Shown piece after piece: positions 1 to 6,093 of a stretch of DNA of 6,633 bases; within the stretch, counting starts at the first letter, position 1, and each line of letters starts with the position of its first letter. Position numbers and translations under genes: made by a program. Source of the stretch: SKVR01 sp037441525. GTDB taxonomy: Bacteria; Bacteroidota; Bacteroidia; Bacteroidales; UBA7960. The DNA is taken from the NCBI GenBank assembly GCA_037441525.1, contig JBBISA010000094.1:1-6633 (forward strand). The letters are read 5' to 3'. The notes beneath the pieces were generated by a model. The model ran no database searches and was not told the DNA's origin. It saw only the letters and a list, made by a program, of their open reading frames with translations.

Positions 1-629
1 CTAAAAGAAAATGTTTTAGGCTTGATTAGGGGGTCAGCATAGGCCGGAATATCCACAGTAACAGCTTCAATTTCACTGGCATACCAGAGGGCTGTATCTT
101 CGTTGCGGGCATGCAGAATAGAGTAACCCCAAAACTTTTTATCACCAATGTATTTACTGGTGTGCTTCATGGTTTTCCGGAGACTGCCTTTGTAACTGAA
201 AGCCTTGTCGAACAAAACTGCCTTCCCTTCTGCAGTAATGGTTACAATGGGTTTTGTGTTCAGAAGTTTGCCAATAAAACCTTTTGCCGGGCTCACCCTT
301 CCTCCTTTTATAAAAGAAGTGAGTGAGTGTGCACCCACGAATAATTTACTGTTTTTAATCCATTGTGCTGATTCAACCACTATTTCATCGTGCGAAAATC
401 CCTTCTCAATAGCTTCGGCAATTCTGAGCGCCACAAGGCCTCCTGCAGCACTGGTTTGCAATGAGTCGAGAACAGTGATTTTCTTACCTGATTCCAGTTG
501 AATCTTTTCGGCTGCTTTGCTGCTGTTGGCAAATGTACCGCTCAGCACACCCGATATGTGAACTGCGATAATGGAATCGTAGTGTGTGGACAGATAGCTG
601 AATGTATTGGTAATATCCTTTATCGATGG
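1..629 (-). pseudogene. DegV domain, C-terminal fragment after the in-frame TAA, partial
   Basis: The 209 codons below the TAA stay open in the same frame to the window edge and read as the rest of a DegV domain. HISGVLSGTF (residues 24-33 of this piece) matches the family's SGTF ligand loop. VLDSLQTSAAGGLVA (53-67) is the usual DS..S..G segment. IKGGRVSPAKGFIGKLLNTKP (107-127) is the GGR-containing stretch, whose Arg contacts the bound lipid or phosphate in FakB proteins. There is no convincing start codon right after the stop: the first ATG in frame falls about 154 codons in. Separate expression therefore looks unlikely, and the piece is best seen as the tail of the disrupted gene. The usual C-terminal GPG-type loop of DegV lies beyond base 1. 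Confidence 0.8.
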
Positions 630-854
630 TTAGGCAGAGGTGGGGTAAACATCAGATGTTTCAAGCAGGTTAAAGAATTTTTCCTGCGAAATGGTCAGAC
701 GGTCAAGAAATTGGTTTTCTCCAAAGAATACATTTAAAGGCACTACATGAATCTGATAGCGGTCAATCAACTCCTGCGGAATATCGAGGGTAGAGTCAAC
801 CACAAGGGCAATGTCATGTTTACGGTGATGGGCAATTTCATTTTGTTTTACCAT
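630..854 (-). CDS. DegV domain, N-terminal fragment (74 aa)
   Basis: This is the beginning of the DegV (FakB-like) domain. HDIALVVDSTLDIPQELID at about residues 13-31 is the standard DegV opening strand and helix, followed by HVVPLNVFFG and ending in DVYPTSA. The ATG at 852-854 is probably internal, because the ten codons before it (S-T-I-L-Y-Q-K-V-D-D) belong to the linker from the preceding domain. The frame stops at TAA (630-632). The next codons in the same frame read P-S-I-K-D, so the expected ligand-binding motif T-S-x-Q-P-S is broken exactly at the Gln. A CAA to TAA change explains this with one substitution. Confidence 0.75.
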   Translation of the reverse strand: MVKQNEIAHHRKHDIALVVDSTLDIPQELIDRYQIHVVPLNVFFGENQFLDRLTISQEKFFNLLETSDVYPTSA

Positions 855-883
855 ATCGTCAACCTTCTGGTAAAGAATTGTGC

Positions 884-1417
884 TTACTCAGCAAGGTGAG
901 CAAAAACATCAGAAGGTTGATTGGTATGAATATGAATACGCATCCGCGACTCAGGACTTGCCATCACAAGCGAATCGCCCATGGTGCCAAGGAAATTTCG
1001 GATTTCTTCCTTCCTGGTTTTCCGAATAGATATAAGAGCTTCGGTGCAATATCTGAACTCACTTTTGTCATGTTCATCCAAAAAAATGGCTTCCTGATCA
1101 ATGGGCGAAGTTTTGAAACGTAGTATTTTTTTTACGTTTTCCTTTTCAAAAATCTGATTTATCCCTTCCAGAAAAACGACAAATCCCTGAGCACCTGCAT
1201 CAACCACATTGTTTTTTGCCAGTACTTTTAGTAATTCAAGTGTTCTGGCCAATGATTCATTTGCTTTGGCAAGCGATTCATTCATAAGATCTTCGAAGGA
1301 GTTAAACTTATCCCTGGCCTCATAAATAAATTCTGCCCACTCACGCATTACCGTTATAATTGTTCCTTCAACAGGGTTGGCTATGGCCTGATAGGCATAA
1401 CCTACTGCATTTTTCAT
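884..1417 (-). CDS. DAK2 second half plus FakA-like middle domain fragment (177 aa)
   Basis: This continues the DAK2 domain, with NPVEGTIITVMREWA at residues 14-28 and VVDAGAQGFVVFLEG at 71-85, both typical of FakA/YloV proteins. It then enters the FakA middle domain, seen as YCTE (Cys124) and GDSLV (147-151) followed by RIHIHTNQPSDV (His162, His164). In FakA the equivalent Cys and HxH residues form a zinc site needed for activity, and all three are kept here. The first ATG overlaps the preceding TGA by 4 bases, so translational coupling of two half-proteins is formally possible. A real fragment boundary inside a compact domain is unlikely, however. The frame ends at TAA (884-886); restoring one base gives A-E-Y-S-T-I-L-Y-Q-K-V-D-D-M and leads into the DegV part. 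Confidence 0.8.
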   Translation of the reverse strand: MKNAVGYAYQAIANPVEGTIITVMREWAEFIYEARDKFNSFEDLMNESLAKANESLARTLELLKVLAKNNVVDAGAQGFVVFLEGINQIFEKENVKKILRFKTSPIDQEAIFLDEHDKSEFRYCTEALISIRKTRKEEIRNFLGTMGDSLVMASPESRMRIHIHTNQPSDVFAHLAE

Positions 1418-1755
1418 GGCACAGCAAAATCCTGAAGGGATATTTCTTTTTGGTCGGCTATTTCATTGCTTACTCCATAGAGAAATTGAGCCATAATAAT
1501 GCCTGAATTGCCCCGTGCCCCTGTCAACGCTGCTTCGGCTATGGCCACCGAGGTATGTTTAATATGGTTGCTTGGAGTGGTATTTTCGACTATCGATCTG
1601 AAGGTTGACGCCAGATTTGTACCTGTATCAGCATCAGGCACAGAGAAAACATTCATTTTATTAAGCATTTTCTGGTTTTCGAAAACATTGAATGCTCCTG
1701 CAAGGAAACTATAATACAAACGCTTTCCATCAAGCATGTCCTGCTGCCTGATCAC
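1414..1755 (-). CDS. DAK2 domain, N-terminal fragment (113 aa)
   Basis: This is the first segment of the broken DAK2-DegV gene. It carries the DAK2/FakA nucleotide-binding signatures: NVFSVPDADTGTN at residues 35-47, whose Asp residues (41 and 43) coordinate magnesium-ATP in the family, and ALTGARGNSGIIMAQ at 76-90. FakA proteins usually read PDGDTGTN, so Ala replaces Gly42. The frame ends in TGA at 1414-1416, which overlaps the ATG of the next segment as ATGA. Adding one base before CCATG would turn the end into F-A-V-A-M-K and run straight into the next segment, as an uninterrupted DAK2 domain should. The start codon is GTG, with ATG at codon 7 as an alternative. By itself the piece lacks half the ATP-binding fold and is unlikely to be active. 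Confidence 0.8.
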   Translation of the reverse strand: MIRQQDMLDGKRLYYSFLAGAFNVFENQKMLNKMNVFSVPDADTGTNLASTFRSIVENTTPSNHIKHTSVAIAEAALTGARGNSGIIMAQFLYGVSNEIADQKEISLQDFAVP

Positions 1756-1831
1756 TTCTGTTTATTTTGTCATTTTTTATTGCGATTAATTAAATGGGGA
1801 CATTTGTTGTTTACACCGCTCTTGTCAGGCG

Positions 1832-1839
1832 CAAAGATA
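1832..1839 (-). promoter_or_regulatory. Candidate Bacteroidota-type promoter of the DAK2-DegV gene (-7 element)
   Basis: On the minus strand this reads TATCTTTG followed by C, a full match to the Bacteroidota -7 consensus TAnnTTTG. It sits about 76 bases above the GTG start, giving a leader of roughly 70 nt. A TTTG -33 element at the standard 19-21 base spacing is not evident. It is the only such element noticed in the 210-bp gap between this gene and the E1 gene, and it suggests separate transcription of the DAK2-DegV gene. Confidence 0.5.
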
Positions 1840-1965
1840 CTGCTTTTTGGCAAAATAAGGCATCTGCTGTTAAACGGTTATTTAATTGTCCGTCAATAAT
1901 GTTTTTATTCTGTTTATATTGATAGTATCGCCGTTAAGATTCGTGTAATAAAATGCATAGTTATG

Positions 1966-4404
1966 TTAATGCCGGCTAAAAGGATACAGGTCGGGAAACT
2001 TTTGCGGATTGTGCTGATGCATTATTTCATACACTGCATCAAAAACATCTTCGGCATTGGGGTTTGAGAAATAATCACCATCAGAGCTGTATGCAGCCCT
2101 GTGTTCCTGGGCAGTTACTGTTGCCGGTTTTGCATCAAGATACAAATAGCCGTTTTGCTCTTCCAGCACCTTTTGCATCATGTAGGCAGTTGCCCCACCT
2201 GGCACATCCTCATCAAAAAACACTATTTTATTGGTTTTTTTAAGTGATTCAACAATTACGTGTTCAGTATCGAAAGGTATAAGAGTTTGCACATCAATCA
2301 GTTCAGCTGATATTCCAAACCCTTCGAGTTGTCGGGCAGCCTCCTGGGCAATTCTTATACATGAACCATAGGTAACTATGGTAACATCATCCCCATGTTT
2401 TAGAATTTCTGGTTTTCCAAGAGGCACAGTGAATTCCCCGATGTTGTCGGGCAACACTTCTTTAAGGCGATATCCATTAAGGGGTTCTATAATAAGAGCC
2501 ACATCATCGCTTCTGAGCATGGTATTGTAAAAACCAGCTGCCTGTGTCATGTTGCGGGGAACCAGAACGTAGATTCCGCGAATTGAATTAATTACCATGC
2601 CCATTGGGCTGCCTGAGTGCCAAATTCCTTCGAGCCGATGCCCACGGGTGCTTATTATAACCGGAGCTTTCTGGCCACCTGCAGTCCGATAATGGAGGGT
2701 GGCGAGGTCATCGCTTAACACATTTAGGGCGTATATCAGGTAGTCGAAGTATTGTATTTCGGCTATAGGCCGAAGCCCGCGAAGAGCCATTCCAATGGCT
2801 TGGCCTATAATGGTGGCTTCTCTGATACCGGTATCAAAAACCCTCAGTTCGCCATGTTTTTCCTGCAGCCCCTCAAGGGTTTGGTTCACCCCTCCAATTC
2901 TGCCAACATCCTGCCCAAAAATTAATACATCGGGATATCTGGATAAAATATGATCGAAGTTGGCCTGAAGCACTTCGCGGCCGTTTAGCCTCTTGCTTTG
3001 CGGGGAAATGACAGGTTTAATCTCACTTACATTAAGTGCTGAATATAAGGATTGACTGTAAACATGCGAACTGTAACGAATCTTACTTTCCTGAATACTG
3101 TTCTCGAGCCATTTACTTACCTGCATCTTTAGTGATTTTTCGGTAGTGCACGAATGGCAGATTAGACGAAGTATTTTTTTTGAAGTGCTCACAACATCGC
3201 GGCGGATGGGTTCGCCAATTTTATTAAGATCGCGTATCAGAGAATCAATCTGGTCAACTTTTCGGCAATTACATTGATTTACATTCACCATTTCGATAAA
3301 CTCATCACGCATCTTTACGATGGGTTTCTGAAAGTTTTCCCAGGCCTTTGTTTTTGCCTGCCTTACCCTTTCGACGGCTTGTGCTTCAATCTGGTCGAGC
3401 TCTTCAGGAAGTGCAATCCCATTGTCAATTATCCATTGCCTCATTTGGGCAATACAATCGAACTCTTTCTCCCATAGCAGGCGCTCTTCACTTTTGTAAC
3501 GTTCGTGCGAACCACTGGTTGAATGACCAAGCGGCTGTGTTAGTTCTGTAATATGAAACAGAACCGGAACATGCTCATTGCGACAAATTGCAAGCCCTTT
3601 TAGGTAGGTTTCAATCAAACCGGGGTAATCCCAGCCTTTAAGGGTGAAGATTTCGAAACCCTTGTTCTCATCATTGCGTTGAAATCCCTTCAATACTTCT
3701 GATATACTACCTTTGGTGGTTTGGTCTTTTACAGGAACGCTGATACCATAGCCATCATCCCAAACCGACATGGCAAGGGGTATTTGAAGAACCCCTGCAG
3801 CATTGATGGTTTCCCAGAACATCCCCTCGCTGGTTGAAGAATCGCCTATAGTGCCAAAGGCTACTTCTGAGCCATTGTTGGAAAAGTTTTTCCTGATTGA
3901 TTTGTCGGGGTGGTTACGGTAAATTTTCGATGCCATGGCTAATCCGGTAAGGCGTGGCATCTGTCCTGCTGTGGGCGACAGGTCGGCGCAGGTGTTTTTC
4001 AATTGAGTCTGGTCTTTCCAGTTGCCTTTTTCATCAAGAATACGGGTGGCATAATGGTTATTCATCATCCGCCCGCCGTTCGATGGGTTTGCAAATATAT
4101 CGGTATCGCCATATAGCTGACTGAAAAACTCCTCTAAGGTGGTCATCCCCGATGCTAACATAAAGGTTTGATCGCGATAATAGCCACTCCGCCAATCGCC
4201 ATTTCTGAAAACTTTGGCCATTGCAATCTGGGCAAGCTCTTTCCCATCGCCCATAATACCGAATTTGGCTTTTCCTGTTAGTACCTCCTTGCGGCCAAGG
4301 ATGCTTGCTTGCCTGCTTTCATTGGCAATCCGGTAATCATTTAATACTTCTTGCACAGATATTATGGATGATAACAGGAGCTTTTTCTCTTTCGCTGTGG
4401 GCAT
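1966..4404 (-). CDS. Fused E1 alpha/beta subunit of a 2-oxoacid dehydrogenase complex, thiamine diphosphate-dependent (812 aa)
   Basis: This enzyme decarboxylates a 2-oxoacid with thiamine diphosphate and passes the acyl group to the lipoyl arm of an E2 subunit. The N-terminal half (about 1-370) is E1 alpha-like: GDSSTSEGMFWETINAAG at 187-204 and DDGYGIS at 216-222 form the ThDP/magnesium motif, and HSTSGSHERY at 294-303 resembles the E1 alpha mobile loop. A linker of about 100 residues follows. The E1 beta-like half starts near 472: FGQDVGRIGGVNQ (496-508), DTGIREAT with Glu529 as the likely cofactor-activating Glu, HRLEGIWHSGSPMG (589-602), and a transketolase C-terminal domain at about 655-795. 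The alpha-beta fusion at this length matches a form I associate with Bacteroidota. Substrate is unproven; branched-chain 2-oxoacids are a reasonable guess. No E2 or E3 lies in the window. The frame is intact, with ATG start, TAA stop and no strong ribosome binding site. Confidence 0.93.
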   Translation of the reverse strand: MPTAKEKKLLLSSIISVQEVLNDYRIANESRQASILGRKEVLTGKAKFGIMGDGKELAQIAMAKVFRNGDWRSGYYRDQTFMLASGMTTLEEFFSQLYGDTDIFANPSNGGRMMNNHYATRILDEKGNWKDQTQLKNTCADLSPTAGQMPRLTGLAMASKIYRNHPDKSIRKNFSNNGSEVAFGTIGDSSTSEGMFWETINAAGVLQIPLAMSVWDDGYGISVPVKDQTTKGSISEVLKGFQRNDENKGFEIFTLKGWDYPGLIETYLKGLAICRNEHVPVLFHITELTQPLGHSTSGSHERYKSEERLLWEKEFDCIAQMRQWIIDNGIALPEELDQIEAQAVERVRQAKTKAWENFQKPIVKMRDEFIEMVNVNQCNCRKVDQIDSLIRDLNKIGEPIRRDVVSTSKKILRLICHSCTTEKSLKMQVSKWLENSIQESKIRYSSHVYSQSLYSALNVSEIKPVISPQSKRLNGREVLQANFDHILSRYPDVLIFGQDVGRIGGVNQTLEGLQEKHGELRVFDTGIREATIIGQAIGMALRGLRPIAEIQYFDYLIYALNVLSDDLATLHYRTAGGQKAPVIISTRGHRLEGIWHSGSPMGMVINSIRGIYVLVPRNMTQAAGFYNTMLRSDDVALIIEPLNGYRLKEVLPDNIGEFTVPLGKPEILKHGDDVTIVTYGSCIRIAQEAARQLEGFGISAELIDVQTLIPFDTEHVIVESLKKTNKIVFFDEDVPGGATAYMMQKVLEEQNGYLYLDAKPATVTAQEHRAAYSSDGDYFSNPNAEDVFDAVYEIMHQHNPQKFPDLYPFSRH

Positions 4405-4442
4405 AATCCAAAAGGTGATGGAGTGTGTGTTTTTTCGATCTA

Positions 4443-4465
4443 TGTTCTTTTAGAACACAAAATTA
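4443..4465 (-). promoter_or_regulatory. Candidate promoter and overlapping palindrome upstream of the E1 gene
   Basis: The minus strand reads TAATTTTG at 4465-4458, matching the -7 consensus TAnnTTTG, about 54 bases above the E1 ATG. Immediately downstream lies a perfect inverted repeat, TGTTCT-3 nt-AGAACA (4443-4457), placed where transcription would start. That position suits an operator or a 5'-end hairpin. No -33 TTTG was found at normal spacing, and AT-rich DNA gives such -7 matches by chance, so confidence is modest. Confidence 0.35.
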
Positions 4466-4487
4466 AGAAAATTGTTTTTCCCCACTC

Positions 4488-4518
4488 TTGGCTTCTGCCG
4501 CCAATAGCCCTGCTATTG
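4488..4518 (-). terminator. Possible hairpin terminator at the end of the pspC-family gene
   Basis: A perfect 7-bp stem, CAATAGC-3 nt-GCTATTG (4502-4518), overlaps the TAG stop of the upstream gene. A second stem, TTGGC-7 nt-GCCAA (4488-4504), overlaps it by three bases, so the two are mutually exclusive in part. No T-run follows on the minus strand; an A-rich stretch does. This is therefore not a canonical intrinsic terminator and could instead affect RNA stability. Confidence 0.3.
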
Positions 4519-5169
4519 CTCAAGAATTTTCACTTCATTATTCCATCGGACATTCAGGTTTCTTTTTACATTTTTGTCAAGAACAGCAATTTTATCTTCA
4601 GGTATGCCCAGTATAATGAAAACTTTCTGGTTTCTCCATCCAGCTTCTTTGTTGAATGTGTAGAATGGGTCAAGTATCAGCAGTGAGTCTTTCTGGCTAA
4701 ATGAATAGTTGATATCGCTGGCATTTTGCAATGCTCTGACTGGTGTCATACCATGCGATTCCTTGGTAATCTCAATGGTTATCTGGTTACCTTGGGAGTG
4801 TTTAAGCCGGAGTTGAGGTTGTCCGTTGGCTTCCGATTCATTTAAATTCCATAAGGTATGCCAGGTGGAAATGTCGATGGTTTTATCCACCCTGTTCAGC
4901 ATATTGATCTTATTTTCATTGAGCTTTATGTAAATGTTTGGCCATGATGTTTCAGAAAGACCAACCTGGGTAGTGGTTGAATTGACCGATGTAAAATTTC
5001 TGGCCCCGCTTATGCCTGCCAGGATAATTGTTCCGAGAGCAGCCAGCCAGATTATGGTGATAATTGCACCTATAAATTTACCTGATGTGCGGATACCAAA
5101 AAGTAATTGAATGCCAGCCATTAAAATCCCGAGAATCGGAATCCCTGCAAATATAAGTAATGCAATCAA
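4513..5169 (-). CDS. PspC-family protein, C-terminal fragment (218 aa; frame open upstream to about 5391)
   Basis: This is the downstream part of the pspC-family gene. Its first ATG (5167-5169) falls inside a membrane segment and is unlikely to be a natural start. The same frame is open from about 5391 and encodes I-R-R-I-T-S-Q-K-A-A-E-I-V-G-V-F and then hydrophobic stretches such as GIILIVIAFSLIITIVSG. Within the listed piece, two hydrophobic segments lie at about residues 1-25 and 33-53. A soluble domain follows with SHGMTPVRALQNASDINYSF and DSLLILDPFY, which resembles the C-terminal domain of long Bacteroidota PspC proteins. It ends in VLDKNVKRNLNV and a TAG stop. Confidence 0.75.
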   Translation of the reverse strand: MIALLIFAGIPILGILMAGIQLLFGIRTSGKFIGAIITIIWLAALGTIILAGISGARNFTSVNSTTTQVGLSETSWPNIYIKLNENKINMLNRVDKTIDISTWHTLWNLNESEANGQPQLRLKHSQGNQITIEITKESHGMTPVRALQNASDINYSFSQKDSLLILDPFYTFNKEAGWRNQKVFIILGIPEDKIAVLDKNVKRNLNVRWNNEVKILEQ

Positions 5170-5324
5170 CGTTGGTTTAAGCCAAACATCAGATGCCAGA
5201 AAAGCAGATATTATTTCAGGGATAGACGTAAGCCAGTCGGGGTAATGATGGTGAAACCCAACAGGGATAAGATAAATTCCTGATACTATTGTAATTATAA
5301 GCGAAAAAGCGATTACTATCAGGA

Positions 5325-6041
5325 TTATTCCTGCTGCTTTTGCAAATACGCCAACAATTTCTGCGGCTTTCTGGCTCGTGATTCTCCTGATGGACTACTT
5401 CGATCTTTTTTTTTAAAATGTTCCTTGGCCTCATCTGAAAACTCCTTGAAATTGGTTTTCAGATCGTTGATCTCTTCCTTTATAGTTTTTTCAATGTTCG
5501 ACAGGTTTATTTTTTCGCCTCTCATTTCGAGACGCTCGGCAGTTGTGCGAGCTTTGGGTACCACAATCCAAAGAATAAGATAAAGAAGAGGGCCGAAACC
5601 ATAAAGGAACACAAATACAACAAAAGCCACCCTTATCCAGGTAGGGTCGATATTGAAAAATGCCCCCAAACCACCGGCCACACCTGCAATGTATTTATCA
5701 TCGGGGTCGCGGTAGAGCCTTTTTTCAGTTCTTTCGCCTCGGTAAGAGCTTTGAAATCCTTGCTGAGCAGATTCGCCAGTTTCTTCAAATTGCTCGGGCT
5801 CTCCAAGTTGGTCCATTACCTCCTTTACATCACTTATTGTTATTACTTTTTTATAATTGCCAAGTTTTGATTGAAACATTTCAGCAATACGGATTTCAAT
5901 ATCGGCTAGTATCTCATCTTTCCCTTCTTCAGTGGCAAGCCGTTCCCTGACTCTGGCAAGGTACTGGTTGAGTTTTTCATAGGCATCTTCATCTATATGG
6001 AAAACGATTCCACTGATATTGACTGTTACAGTTTTTTTCAT
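5325..6041 (-). CDS. PspC-domain protein, N-terminal fragment (238 aa)
   Basis: Residues 1-85 are a charged helical region opening with MKKTVTVNISGIVFHIDEDA, a start typical of Bacteroidota PspC proteins. The PspC domain covers about 107-165: RLYRDPDDKYIAGVAGGLGA is the classic entry, and a hydrophobic segment at about 136-161 crosses the membrane and ends in WIVVPKART. Residues 180-215 are a charged helix rich in Glu and Lys. The final 22 residues, after about 216, are out of frame and unlike the family. The gene starts 52 bases below the padR stop, which indicates cotranscription. The start region shows no Shine-Dalgarno sequence, normal for this phylum. A 9-base A run lies in codons 210-212, just before the break. 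Confidence 0.85.
   Translation of the reverse strand: MKKTVTVNISGIVFHIDEDAYEKLNQYLARVRERLATEEGKDEILADIEIRIAEMFQSKLGNYKKVITISDVKEVMDQLGEPEQFEETGESAQQGFQSSYRGERTEKRLYRDPDDKYIAGVAGGLGAFFNIDPTWIRVAFVVFVFLYGFGPLLYLILWIVVPKARTTAERLEMRGEKINLSNIEKTIKEEINDLKTNFKEFSDEAKEHFKKKDRSSPSGESRARKPQKLLAYLQKQQE
5406..5414 (-). repeat. Nine-base A homopolymer in the pspC-family gene
   Basis: The minus strand has nine A residues encoding Lys-Lys-Lys just upstream of the frame break. Such tracts are prone to slippage in replication, transcription and sequencing. A -1 slip here alone does not rescue the full-length protein, because that frame meets TAG at 5395-5397. Confidence 0.9.
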
Positions 6042-6093
6042 GGTTCGAGCTGTTTATTTGGGTGCTTAAATTCTTTTTGAACAATGTTTAATT

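Larger units (their letters stand above)
1..1755 (-). pseudogene. DAK2-DegV fusion (FakA/FakB-like fatty acid kinase), disrupted and cut by the window edge
   Basis: This is one ancestral gene now spread over several frames. In order it encodes a DAK2 ATP-binding domain, the FakA-type middle domain, and a DegV (FakB-like) lipid-binding domain. In Firmicutes FakA phosphorylates a fatty acid held by the separate protein FakB; here both are in one chain. Joining the pieces gives about 585 residues before base 1, so only the last few tens of residues are missing. The lesions are a one-base loss at about 1417-1420, a one-base loss pinned to 884-890, and an in-frame TAA at 630-632. The frames resume with conserved motifs each time, so decay is recent or the breaks are sequence errors. 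The annotated start is GTG at 1753-1755. ATG at 1735-1737 (codon 7) is an alternative, and an upstream ATG at 1771-1773 is separated from it by TAA. A promoter match lies at 1832-1839. Confidence 0.85.
4513..6041 (-). pseudogene. PspC-domain membrane protein, interrupted by one frameshift
   Basis: This is one ancestral gene of about 509 codons in two frames. The first 216 codons run from ATG at 6041 to about 5394, and the last 292 run from about 5391 to the TAG at 4513. The order is an N-terminal helical region, a PspC domain with one membrane segment, further hydrophobic segments, and a C-terminal soluble domain. Long PspC proteins of this type are known to me from Bacteroidota next to padR genes; PspC belongs to the phage-shock envelope stress response. 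Adding one base after AGT-AGT (5394-5399) gives S-S-x-I-R-R-I-T-S-Q-K-A-A-E-I-V and restores one frame. The frame upstream in the second phase is closed by TAG at 5395-5397, which places the lesion between there and the TAA at about 5325. Sequence error and recent loss are both possible. Confidence 0.82.

Noticed and set aside
630..632. Reassignment of TAA to glutamine in this organism
   Set aside because: The E1 and padR genes end at TAA at natural protein ends, so the standard bacterial code applies.
111..737. Plus-strand open frames overlapping the DegV region
   Set aside because: They lie opposite a minus-strand frame with clear DegV motifs and show no recognisable domain; they are antisense shadows.
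1840..1965. Intrinsic terminator after the E1 gene
   Set aside because: Only a weak stem of about four to five pairs with a long loop and no T-run was found; not supportable.
3274..3551. Plus-strand open frames inside the E1 gene
   Set aside because: They lie opposite the intact E1 coding frame and have no family resemblance.
4423..4686. Plus-strand 87-codon frame across the end of the pspC-family gene and the gap
   Set aside because: It mostly overlaps the conserved C-terminal domain on the minus strand, and its hydrophobic, Phe-rich start comes from AT-rich noncoding sequence.
5395..5414. Programmed -1 frameshift on the A9 run producing full-length PspC
   Set aside because: The -1 frame meets TAG at 5395-5397 immediately after the tract, so slippage there would only truncate the protein.
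5216..5434. Minus-strand 72-codon frame between the two pspC segments
   Set aside because: It is the third phase of the same region; its product resembles nothing, while the other two phases carry the family sequence.
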